64,000 bases of DNA from Cynocephalus volans (Eukaryota; Chordata; Mammalia; Dermoptera; Cynocephalidae): contig NC_084462.1 in the NCBI RefSeq assembly GCF_027409185.1, positions 155,607,490 through 155,671,489 of the forward strand. Direction: 5' to 3'. The notes under the pieces were generated by a model that worked only from the letters and a program-made list of their open reading frames with translations, was not told where the DNA came from and ran no database searches. Below are positions 43,080 through 52,389 of the stretch, piece after piece. The position numbers and the translations under genes were made by a program. Numbering within the stretch: the stretch's first letter is position 1; every line of letters begins with the position of its first letter.

Positions 43080-43561
43080 CGAAGCACCATGCCTGCTAGG
43101 GGAACCAAGTAGGAACCAGAGCCTAAGGGTTGGACGGTAGAGAGCTGATGCCCCAGCGCTGGGAGAAAAAGAGAATGTGTTCCCCCAAACTACTGGGCAA
43201 CCCAAGATTCCGACCCCGCTACCCTTGCCCTCCCTCTCTGCAACTCTAGGGCAGGCAGGTCTTCTGGGCTTTGCCTCGGGCTGGAGAGAAACGTTACCCG
43301 AGCTGGGGGTTGCAGCGCGGTGAAGTCCCAGCTCTGCTACCCTGGAAGGTGGCGGCAGCACCCAGCATAAGACCGGCTCTCAACCCTCTCCCCAAGCGAC
43401 CCCAGCAGTAGCCTCTGCCCGGGCTGGGAGCCGGCTCCGGGCTTTTCCGTTTCTCGAAGTAGCTTCCGCTTCCGGGCTATTCTTTGCCGGAAGCAGTATG
43501 TGGATGACGCAAAAACGTAGGGCTGTTGGTGATTCCGGAAGAGCCAGAGTGTGGCATGAGC
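43080..43561. promoter_or_regulatory. Bidirectional AREL1/FCF1 promoter
   Basis: GC- and CpG-rich, TATA-less sequence between the divergent genes. Visible motifs: ETS-type CCGGAAG at 43469-43475 (minus strand), 43487-43493 (plus) and 43535-43541 (plus, within palindromic TTCCGGAA), and a CRE-like TGACGC at 43505-43510. Clustered ETS (GABPA-like) sites are typical of housekeeping bidirectional promoters. The extent is approximate. Confidence 0.8.
43298..43450 (-). other. AREL1: Candidate AREL1 first (non-coding) exon
   Basis: Within the GC-rich promoter, the minus strand has a plausible donor at 43297 (CTCGG followed by GTAACG). The upper limit is only a guess at the transcription start near the ETS motifs. 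Other donors in this GC-rich region are possible. Confidence 0.35.
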
Positions 43562-43564
43562 ATG
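43562..43564 (+). CDS. FCF1: FCF1 coding exon 1 (start codon only)
   Basis: The exon's coding content is a single ATG immediately followed by the donor GTGAGA. A second in-frame ATG lies six bases upstream (43556-43558), so initiation there would add Met-Ser. The downstream ATG has the better context (A at -3, and G at +4 after splicing). Confidence 0.88.
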
Positions 43565-46500
43565 GTGAGAGGAGGGTCCGAGAAGGGATTTTGTCAGACC
43601 TCTTTTTAGCAGTCAGCCCTTGACCAAAAATCCTTCACATTCCCGTTGCTTATTTTCCTTCTGATTTTAGCTCTGTACACTGCTCCGAGCGGTGCCCTTT
43701 ATGCTTTAGGAAGTGGGGAGAGGGGCTGGGTATTTGAGGGGAGAAGGGAAGGGAATGGACAAGAGAAAAGAAGGAACTTTAAAAGATGCAATGTATTTCC
43801 AACTCTTTTAACTCTAAAATTTCTGTTTCAAGGGGAAGCAAAAGAAAACGAGGAAGTATGCGACCATGAAGCGAATGCTTAGTCTGAGAGATCAGAGGCT
43901 GTGAGTGTCCGGAATCAATTAGGTTCTTAGACTGCCCAGAGATATATGAGTCATGAGGGGATAAGTAGTAAAAGTTTTTGTTGTTATTTTGTTTCTCCTT
44001 TTAATATTATTGTGTCTTAGATTTATATAGCATGGGACAGTAGTCAAGTGTGTAACAGCCACTTAGCTGCTGAGCGGTTACACTGGGAAAGGCGAAGGGG
44101 ATTAAACATATCCTGAGTGTTCACTTTGTTCCACCGTCGTTATCCGCTTTATCTACCGTATCACTTTTAAACCTCGTGACAGTTTTGTTCTGTTACACTA
44201 GTACATCCCCCAGACAAAAAAATCTTTGTTATTGGGGCCGGCCCTGTGGCTCACTCGGGAGAGTGCAGCGCTGATAGTGCCGAGGCCGCAGGTTCGGATC
44301 CTATATAGGGATGGCCAGTTCGCTCACTGGCTAAAAAATCTTTGTTATTGTTGAAAGATGGCGAGGTCAGAGACCGTGTCTATCTTGTGTCTCCAGCACC
44401 TAACACTCAAATATTTTTCGAGAGAGAATGGGAAAATTCCCATATGTCTCCATTTTATAAATCTCGTAAAAACACAAATCACTGTGGAAGAAAGTGGAGT
44501 GATATTCCCTAATATAAAGAAGCCCTAAACAGGTTCTCTGCTTTAGTGTGAAGAATGGATGAAGTCATTAAATAAGGACTGGTCCTCATTGTCCTTTAAG
44601 AGTCTCAGAATGAAAGAATGGCCATAGAGCCTTCAGAATTATTCTTCTCAGCCTTTAGTGTGGATTTGTTGTGTAATTTTTAGGAATGACACCCCATGGA
44701 CAATATTTTCTTCCTAGGTAAGGGTTAAGTTTTGTATATGCATTGTTACATTTTAGTCTTTATAAGAGGTGTATGGGGGAACCCTTTCTCCCCCTACTGT
44801 TAGAGCCTTCGGAAGATAAATAATCAGCTTATTTACCCACTGCTTGGAAGTGGTTTTTGATCATTTATATGAGAGAGTCTGACGAAGAAAGAAATGACTG
44901 TATAATCAACATTTATTTACCCCTTAACAATTTTTACTGATTACTCTTTTTACTGATTAATTATGATACTTCCAGCCTACTCACTATAGTTATCTGCTCA
45001 GAAATTGTATACTGATATTAACATAAAGAAGTCACAAACTAGGATTTCCTCTGTAGACAAAAAAATGGATCTCTTGATTTCTGAATGAGATTATAACTGC
45101 AGTGTTTTTTCCTTGTCCCCTGGATTTATTTTACTTTTTTTTCCCTAGTAAAGAAAAGGATAGATTAAAACCAAAAAAGAAAGAAAAGAAAGATCCCAGT
45201 GCGCTGAAGGAAAGAGAAGTGTGAGTAATCAAAAATTTCACATTTTCTTTTTTTTCTTTAAAGATGACTGGTAAGGGGATCTTAACCCTTGACTTGGTGT
45301 TGTCAGCACCACGCTCTCCCAAGTGAGCTAACCGTCCATCCCTATATAGGATCCAAACCCATGGCCTTGGTGTTATCAGCACTGTACTCTCCCGAGTGAG
45401 CCATGGGCTGGCCCCAAAATTTCACATTTTCTAACAGCAAGGTCATGAGTTCGGATACCCATATGGGCCAGAGGGGGGAAAAAAAATTTCAAGTTTTCCT
45501 TTAAAACTAAAAGAGACATCCTAAAACCATAGAATTCTTAGAAACCCAGGCTTTCCCTGAGCTGGTTTGCTCAGTCATTTGTTTGTTAGTCTGACACAAC
45601 TATGCAAATGAAAGTGGTATTGTTGAGTATATACCAATTCCAGTGGTTTGAAGGTTTTGGATTTCATGGAGCAGTAAAATTTCCCCTAAAATCCTGGGTA
45701 TATAATTTAGAATTATTCTTTTCTTTGCCAAGAATCTTTTAAAAGAAATAATTGCCATTGTTTAACACAGTAGCATTTCATAAGAAAGATACTGTATCAC
45801 CAAAAAAATAGTAAGGATATATTTTCAGAATAAAGGTCATTCCTCTTATTTATTTTTTATTTTTATTTTTGGCAGCTGGCCAATATAGGTAAAGTCATTC
45901 CTTTTAAATAAATAAACTTAATTTTATAAACATTACTGCCTTTTCCTTGTTTTTTTCATTTTGCCCTGGATTGGTGATGGATGTATCATCACAGGTAGAT
46001 ACTAGTTCATGGACTAGCGTTTGGAATCACTGTCTTGTTCATCCCAGACATCTTTGGCTTTTAGATGAGAAACAGGCCCTGCTAATGTATAATCCTAACA
46101 TTAGACAAACTGTTCTCCTGTATTTCATTACATACAACCATTTTAGGATTCTGTGAAAATGGCAAACTTGCTATAGTATCTTTCTAATCATGGTAACTAT
46201 ATTCTACCTCCCTGTGACCATGGCTATTGTACTCCTGCTAGAGGAAGAGCTGTGTTGGATAATGGCTTTTTTAAAGTCGTGGCTAAAGCATACCAATGGA
46301 CTTGAGATTAAGATAAGCTACTTTTTTACTAGCCTTCCTTTGTAAGATTTACTTCTAATGAAAAGGAGCTTAATCTATAGTGAACTGTCCCAAGCGGAGA
46401 CTTCTTTTTTGTTTTTTGTTGATACCAAAGTATCAATGTAAACTTTACTTTGTGTTCTTGTTTTCTTTTTCCTTCAGCCCCCAACACCCTTCCTGCCTAT

Positions 46501-49500
46501 TCTTCCAATATAATACACAGCTGGGCCCACCTTACCACATCCTGGTTGATACCAACTTTATCAACTTTTCCATTAAAGCCAAACTGGACTTAGTACAGTC
46601 AATGATGGACTGTCTGTACGCCAAGTGTGAGTATTATACTTTTACATCTCTGCAACATTTATACAGAATAATCATATTTATTCAAATACATGAGAAGAGG
46701 GAGGTAGAGTTCTAGTTAACTGAATTGCTGGCTTTGGTTGCCATAACAATGGCCATTTTCAGTGAATCGAAATATAATGCAAACCTGACTGGGAATAATA
46801 AGACATTCTGCTATTTACGATCACAGAACCAGAAGTTGGATGATGCTCCATTCCTAAGTTTATTCAGTTGGACTTTATTTGTACCACAAAGGATCTGAGG
46901 TGGTTTGTTTACCCCTAGGTATGCAATTTACCATTAAATTTCCCTTGTGTATTTGGTTATCTTCTCCTTCGGATGATCTTTCTGCACTACCATATGAGTA
47001 GGAAAAAGAAATTTTAGGCCATGTACTAGGGAATAACTTCCTAATAATAAGATATGTTACGTTTTGTGGTAGGTTTATATTCATATATTTTCCAGTCACC
47101 CAGTTAAAGGTACAATTGAAAATTAGACTTATACTTTGCCATAAAGAACAAATTATTGGAATCAAAGGAAGAAATTGTATCTTGCTCTTTAATTTTTAAA
47201 GGATATTGTATAATAAACCACATTTACAGAATGATAGTAATGTAAATGTGGTTTTATTGATCTACCAAGATGAGAAGATGGAGTAAGTGATGTATGAATG
47301 GTGCAAGAGAGCAAAATTCTTTAAATGCCTAAAATTAATAAATGTAAGAATTGCTGCATATGTTTATTAATATATGAAGGTAACCACCAGGTGAGAAAAA
47401 AAAATGGAGCTAATGGAGTAAAATACAAGGGTACTGCAAAAAGTTCATGGAATGATGATTCATATTATCTTTTCATTCTATTTTCCACAAACTTTTTGAA
47501 CTACCCTGGTAGTTGTCTCTAAGGATCAGAATTGGGGGTCTGAGAAATGGTCAGGGGACAGTTACTTTTTCTGTATTTCTTTTTTCAGCTGTATGCATAT
47601 AATACTTTTAAAGATATTTAAGAAATACTAAAGAATAGTCTGAAGTTGGGACACTACCATACCTCTTAAGAATGGGCCTTGAGTGGCCCTGTATGGGGGA
47701 AGACACTAAACTTGGGAAACCCTTTGTAGGTCCCATGGCATTTTTGATAATTGTCTGAGCTGCTTCTCCAGGAATGCTGTGACCTCTTTATCAATGAAAT
47801 GGATGGAAGGTTCAAGCAATGCTCCTTGGAGATAAATTGTTTCTTTGACTCTGTCACCCTACCAGTAATACCTAGTTGCTGACTGCTTAGGATAGCTTTA
47901 GTACTATAGTTAGGCTTTCTCTAGTTATGTATATCTTAGAATATGGCGATAGTGTATGTTTTCACTTGGCCTTTTCTAAAAATAAGTTTATTAAGGAAAA
48001 CACCACTTTCTGCAGTCTTCTGTGTAATATAATACCTTAAAGCAAAGGTTGAAAAAACATTCAGGTACAATACAAATTCAGTACCTAGGACATTTTTTAA
48101 CTGTTTTAAGCTGTGCTTATTTAATTATTTGCTTTGCCTGACTTTATACGTAAAGGAAGGCCTTCATCTTTCTCTTGCCTTGAAGAGGCCCCTTTGACCT
48201 TTTCATAGCTCCTGGTCCCTTCCATTTCCACCTGACAGTCCAACAGGGGAGGATAGTTCACTTCCCATCAGCTTTCTCTTCTGCGCATGAGTGCTCTTGC
48301 ATGTTACCTGTTACTTTCTCTTTCTTTATAGAGGTCTTCCTGGGCCTGCTTCCCTACTCCAGCTGCAAGCCCTTGCTCACTTCACTGCTACATGGCTTTA
48401 AAATTGACCCTCTTAAACAAAGCATGCATTGCCCTCTGATTCCATGACTATCTGATCTCACTGACTTAGTATCTCCATTTTACAAATCCTTTTCTCCTGG
48501 GCATTGTATTTTTGTTTAAAATTTAAATTTTCTGCTTTCGAAAGTATTAATGTATCAGGCTGGCCGGTTAACTCACTTGGGAGAGTGTAGTGCTGATGAC
48601 ACCAAGGTCAAGGGTTTGGATCCCTATTCTGGCCAGCTGCCAAAAAAAAAAAAAAAAAAAGTGTTAACGTACTTAAAAAAAACAAAACAAGACAAAAAAA
48701 ATCAAGCATAAAAAATGAAAGTTCCATACTGGCCAGCCACCCCCCAAAAAAGTTCCCATAATGCTTTTCCTTAGAGAGGGGTAGTTTTAAAAAATTCATT
48801 TATAATCTGTGTGAAATGGAAGTTATTTTTGTTTATTCTCAGTGAAAATGGATCACACCTTATTTATTATTTTTCTTCTTGCTTTTTTAAAAACGGCTTT
48901 ATTTGTAATGTAATTCACATACCATACAGTTCATCTATTTAAAGTATACAATTCAATGGCTTTTAGTGTATTCACAGAGTTGTGCATCATTAATCACCAC
49001 AGTCAGTTTTAGAACATTTTCATTACCCCAAGAAGAAACTCCAAACCCCTTAGCTATCACCACCCACATCCCCCCTATTCTCCCCATCCCTAGGCAACCA
49101 CTCATCTACTTTCTGTACCTATAAGTTTGCATATTCTGGACATTTCATAAAAATGAAATCATATAATGTTTGCTCCTCTTTCATTTAGCATAATGTTTCC
49201 AAAGGTGATCCATGTTATAGCATGTATCAGTGCAGTTGGCCTTCTGTAGCTGTGGGTTCTGCATTCGGGGATTCAACTAATCATGGATCAAAAATATTCG
49301 GAAAAAAAAATCACATCTATACTGAACATGTACAGACTTTTTTCTTGTCACAATTCCCTAAACAATGCAGTATAACAGCTATTTACCTAGCATTTACATT
49401 GTATTAGGTATTATAAGTAGCTTAGAGATGATTTAAAGTATACGGGAGGATGCACACAGGTTATATGCAAATACTACGTAATTTTATATCAGGGACTTGA

Positions 49501-51352
49501 GCACCTGTGGATTTTAGTATCCTTAGGAAGTCCTGGAACTAATCCCCCATGGATACTGAGGAATAACTGTACTTCACTTCTTTTTATTGCCAACTAATAT
49601 TCCATTGCATGGATCACATTTTATTTATCCATTTATTTGTGCTTTTTACATTGAACAATATGTCTTGAGCACTTTTCCATGTTAGTATATGTAGATGGAC
49701 CTCATTCTTTTTTTAAGTTACGTGATGTTCTGTTGTTTAAATATATTATTTTTTAAACTCAACATCCTATTAGACGTTTGTATTACTTCCTATTTTTTCC
49801 CTGATATAAACAAGGTTGTAATGAATGTCTTTATGAATATGTCTCTGTGTAAGGGTGTGAGTATTTCTTTAGGATACATTTTCTAGAAGCTGTATTACAA
49901 TATCAAGAGGTATGTATATTTTTTAATTTAATAGGTATTACAGAATTGCCCTCAAATAGTTATACCAGCTTATACACCCACAAACTTAGTATGAGATTGC
50001 TTGTTTCCTCAATATTGGGTATTTTCATATGTTTAATCTTTGCCACTCTATTAGGCAGAAAACTCTTGTTGCAATTTATATCTCTTTAATTAGTAATGAA
50101 ATTGAGCGTCTTTATGCTTATTGACCATTTGTATGTCCTCTTCTATGAACTGAAATATAGCATTGTGGTTAAGATCCCAATCTATAGCCTGATAGACTTG
50201 GTTCAAATCTTGGCTTCACCATTTGCTATCTAGTTACCTAGTTTCTTTGTGCCTCAAGTTCCTGATCTATAAAATGGGAGAAGGATGATAATAATAATGA
50301 CAACAGTGCTTCATAATGGGGGTTATTATGAAAATTAGGCAAGATAATTCTTATAAAGTGCTCAGCACAGTGTCTATCAAATAGTACATAATCACAAGCT
50401 GTTATTATAATTTCTTTGTATATTAATAGATTAGCCCTTTGACAAATGTATGGAAGTATTTTTCCCAGTTTAAAGTTTTTTTATTTCTGTGTGATCAAAT
50501 TTACCTTTTCTGGTTAATTTCAGTTTCTTTTGGTTCACATTTGTATTAGTCCATTTTCTGTTCCTTATAAGAGAATACCTGAAACTGGATAATTTATAAA
50601 GAAATAAATTTATTTCTTACAGTTTTGGAGACTGGAATGTTCAAGGTTGAGGGAGCACATCTAGTGAGGGCGTTCTTCTTGGTAGGGACTCTCTACAGAG
50701 TTTCGAGGAGGCACAGGGCATCACACAGCAAGAGGGGCAAGAACATGTTAATGTGCTCACTTGCTCTCCTTTTAAAGCCACCAGTTCCAGTGCTGTGATA
50801 ACACATTTATCCATTAACCCATTAATCCATGAGTGGATTAATCCATTCATGAGGGCATGATCCTCACAATCCAACCACCTCCCAAAGGCCCCACCTTTCA
50901 AATATCATAGTTGGATTTCCCACCCTCTTAACAATGTTACAATGGGGATCAAGCTTCAATATGAGTTTTGGGGCAATATCCAAACTATAGCAACATTTAA
51001 ATTTTTTCCATGTAGAACTTACAGAAATAATGGCAGGATTCAGCTTAATTTCTTTTCCCTATATAAGTTTATGACAGATACTTCTTGGAATCTATGGTGT
51101 GAGGGTAGGACAGTTCCCTAGTTTCTTTATAAATAGGGCTTTCTTCTTTGTTCATTTCAGTGTGCTTATTCTGCAGCATTCTAGAAGTCTCCTGGGTCTT
51201 TTAAAAACTCGTAACAAGATATAATTCAGAGAGAATTTCTTCACAAGTTCTGTTACTAATTTTTTTTTTTTCCTGGCAGGTATCCCTTGTATAACTGACT
51301 GTGTAATGGCTGAAATTGAGAAATTGGGGCAGAAATATCGAGTGGCTCTCAG
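43562..51352 (+). CDS. FCF1: FCF1 (UTP24), PIN-domain pre-rRNA nuclease; 5' part, first five coding exons
   Basis: Known role: nucleolar endonuclease of the small-subunit processome that cleaves the 18S precursor (yeast sites A1 and A2). Exons seen: 43562-43564 (coding part), 43833-43900, 45149-45220, 46478-46626 and 51280-51352, giving 365 coding nt in continuous phase for residues 1-121 of about 198. The N-terminus is basic ([16 protein letters not shown], then the lysine-rich [16 protein letters not shown]). The PIN domain starts around residue 65, with the catalytic-type aspartate D72 in [10 protein letters not shown]. All splice sites are GT-AG. The remaining exons (about residues 122-198) were looked for to 64000 and not seen, so the gene runs off the window. 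Intron 5 is expanded by a roughly 6.9-kb L1. Confidence 0.96.
43833..43900 (+). CDS. FCF1: FCF1 coding exon 2 (residues 2-24)
   Basis: A 68-nt exon encoding [20 protein letters not shown] and QR plus two bases. Acceptor caag, donor GTGAGT. Intron 1 is only 268 bp. Confidence 0.95.
44235..44332 (+). mobile_element. Tailless tRNA-derived SINE
   Basis: 98 bp: gggccggccctgtggctcac; gcgctgatagtgccgaggcc; ends cgctcactggct without its own A-tail. An 18-bp target duplication, aaaaaatctttgttattg, at 44217-44234 and 44333-44350. Confidence 0.93.
44351..45148. other. FCF1 intron 2, no further feature
   Basis: Ordinary intronic sequence up to the exon 3 acceptor; no repeat or exon recognised. Confidence 0.45.
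45149..45220 (+). CDS. FCF1: FCF1 coding exon 3 (residues 24-48)
   Basis: A 72-nt exon encoding the lysine-rich segment [20 protein letters not shown] and ERE. Acceptor cctag, donor GTGAGT. A SINE target duplication begins about 12 bp after the exon end. Confidence 0.95.
45249..45415 (-). mobile_element. tRNA-Ile-derived dimeric SINE beside FCF1 exon 3
   Basis: A reverse-strand dimer with a 17-bp target duplication, aaaatttcacattttct, at 45232-45248 and 45416-45432. The insertion starts 28 bp past the exon 3 end. Confidence 0.94.
45433..45487 (+). mobile_element. 5'-truncated monomer SINE
   Basis: Only the 3' half remains: aacagcaaggtcatgagttc, then ggatacccatatgggccag and an A-run. Confidence 0.7.
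46478..46626 (+). CDS. FCF1: FCF1 coding exon 4 (residues 48-98, PIN domain start)
   Basis: A 149-nt exon encoding [20 protein letters not shown], then [20 protein letters not shown] and [10 protein letters not shown]72 is the first PIN-domain acidic residue. Acceptor cttcag, donor GTGAGT. Confidence 0.96.
46630..47425. other. FCF1 intron 4, start
   Basis: No gene or clear repeat recognised in this part of the intron. Confidence 0.45.
47426..47509 (+). mobile_element. Intact mariner-like palindromic element (84 bp)
   Basis: Flanked by TA (47424-47425 and 47510-47511). Left end caagggtactgcaaaaagtt; right end, inverted, ccagggtagttcaaaaagtt. The arms pair for most of the length. Confidence 0.75.
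47512..48555. other. FCF1 intron 4, no firm feature
   Basis: Unique-looking sequence. A pyrimidine-rich stretch near 48160-48490 might be an old L2 piece but cannot be confirmed. Confidence 0.4.
48557..48658 (+). mobile_element. tRNA-Ile-derived SINE, monomer type
   Basis: caggctggccggttaactca to ttctggccagctgcc plus A-tail. Flanked by aaagt(a/g)ttaa(t/c)gt on both sides. Confidence 0.92.
48726..48748 (+). mobile_element. 23-bp SINE remnant with target duplication
   Basis: atactggccagccacccccc plus As is the last ~20 bp of a monomer SINE. The direct repeat aaagttcc lies at 48718-48725 and 48749-48756. Confidence 0.75.
48880..50155 (-). mobile_element. Antisense old LINE-1 3' fragment split by a Tigger element
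   Basis: aaacggctttatttgtaatg, tcataccatacagttcatc-type text and tctactttctgtacctataa before the Tigger copy; tattccattgcatggatcac and cttgagcacttttccatgt after it. Confidence 0.85.
49233..49569 (+). mobile_element. Tigger (TcMar) non-autonomous DNA transposon
   Basis: Left end cagttggccttctgtagctg; right end inverted cagttattcctcagtatcc; TA (one side mutated to TG) at the borders. It splits the L1 motif tatcag/tacttcac exactly at a TA. Confidence 0.85.
50160..50420 (+). mobile_element. MIR SINE
   Basis: Near-complete MIR: gcattgtggttaagatccca, ggttcaaatcttggcttcac, gtgcctcaagttcctgatct and agtgctcagcacagtg. Confidence 0.85.
50542..50992 (-). mobile_element. Solo LTR of an ERVL-MaLR endogenous retrovirus
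   Basis: 451 bp from tgtattagtccattttctg to ccaaactatagca (reverse-strand LTR with TG...CA ends). A perfect 5-bp duplication, acatt, at 50537-50541 and 50993-50997. No internal viral genes. Confidence 0.92.
51280..51352 (+). CDS. FCF1: FCF1 coding exon 5 (residues 98-122)
   Basis: A 73-nt exon encoding [20 protein letters not shown] and VAL plus two bases. The acceptor is ggcag after a T-rich tract, the donor GTAGGA. Two SINEs lie within 350 bp downstream. Confidence 0.95.
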
Positions 51353-51412
51353 GTAGGAAGGAGCCAGTCTAGATTTGTTCTAGATTGGCATACTTAAGAT
51401 TTTAAGATTCTT

Positions 51413-51504
51413 TTTTTTTGGTGGCCAGCCAGTATAGGAATCTGAACCCTTGACCTTGGTGCTACAGGGCTGCTATGAACTCTAAACAACCGAGCCAACC
51501 AGCC
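51413..51504 (-). mobile_element. tRNA-Ile-derived SINE, monomer type
   Basis: Poly(T) then ggtggccagccagtatagga to gagccaaccagcc. The direct repeat taagattctttt lies on both sides. Confidence 0.9.
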
Positions 51505-51522
51505 TTAAGATTCTTTTAACTC

Positions 51523-51698
51523 GGGGCCGGCCCGTGGCTCACTTGGGAGAGTGTGGTGTTGATAACAACAAGGCCATGGGTTCAGATCCCTATGTACGGA
51601 TGGCCAGTTAGTTCACTTGGGAGAGCGTGGTGCTGACAACACCAAGTCAAGGGTTAAGATCCCCTTACTGGTCATCTTTAAAAAAAAAAAAAAAAAAA
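51523..51698 (+). mobile_element. tRNA-Ile-derived dimeric SINE
   Basis: ggggccggcccgtggctcac to ccccttactggtcatc plus A-tail. The flanking duplication aagatt(c/a)ttttaactc overlaps the target repeat of the neighbouring minus-strand SINE. Confidence 0.94.
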
Positions 51699-51751
51699 AA
51701 GATTATTTTAACTCTCCTTCATCCATTTGCTGTCCAAGGATATCTTCCTTA

Positions 51752-51780
51752 GTTTATTTATTTATTTATTTATTTATTCA
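51752..51780. repeat. (TTTA)n microsatellite
   Basis: About seven TTTA units. The rest of 51781-52120 has no recognised feature. Confidence 0.9.
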
Positions 51781-52302
51781 TTCTTGATTTATTTATTATT
51801 TATTTTTTTGTCGTTATTGCTTCTTTTATTGGTACCTAATTAGAAATGTACTAGAGCCTGCAGGAGCTAATAAGAAAGCACAGGAGGTAGGTGAGCACAT
51901 TGAATTTAGAGTAATTTGCACGGGTGGCAATTTTTCATTGACATTGGGGTGATACATAAGGACTTCGCACTGCAAACCTGATCACCACATTCCCTTCTCA
52001 CCCCAACACACAATTATGCCCATTTAGTGGCTTCCTACAAGTTTTAGGGTAAAAGCCATAATCCTTAAAGTAGCTTACAAAAATTTTGTATAATCTGGTC
52101 CATATTTTCTTCTTCAGTTTCTTTTTTTTTTTTTCTTTAAATTTTATTTTGTCGATATACATTGTGGTTGATTAGTGTTGCCCCTTACCAAAACCTCCCT
52201 CCCTCCTCCATCTCCTCCCTCCCCCACAACAATGTCCTTTCTGTTTGCTTGTCGTATCAACTTCCAGTAATTGTGGTTGTTATATCTTCTCTCCCCCCAC
52301 CC

Positions 52303-52328
52303 CTTTTTGTGTGTGTGTGTGTGCGTGC

Positions 52329-52370
<42 letters not shown>
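52303..52370. repeat. (TG)n tract in the L1 3'UTR
   Basis: TG units with a cgtgcgtgcg interruption. It belongs to the 3' end of the antisense L1. Confidence 0.93.
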
Positions 52371-52372
<2 letters not shown>

Positions 52373-52389
52373 TTATATATTAATTTTTA

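Noticed and set aside
52080-52110. Possible L1 target duplication (aaaattttgtataatc against aaaatcttgtaaac near 59070)
   Set aside because: The similarity is partial and not adjacent to the element ends, so it is not convincing as a duplication.
52303-52370. TG-rich tract as a possible CRISPR-like or satellite array
   Set aside because: It is a plain dinucleotide repeat within the L1 3'UTR. There are no spacers and no longer unit.
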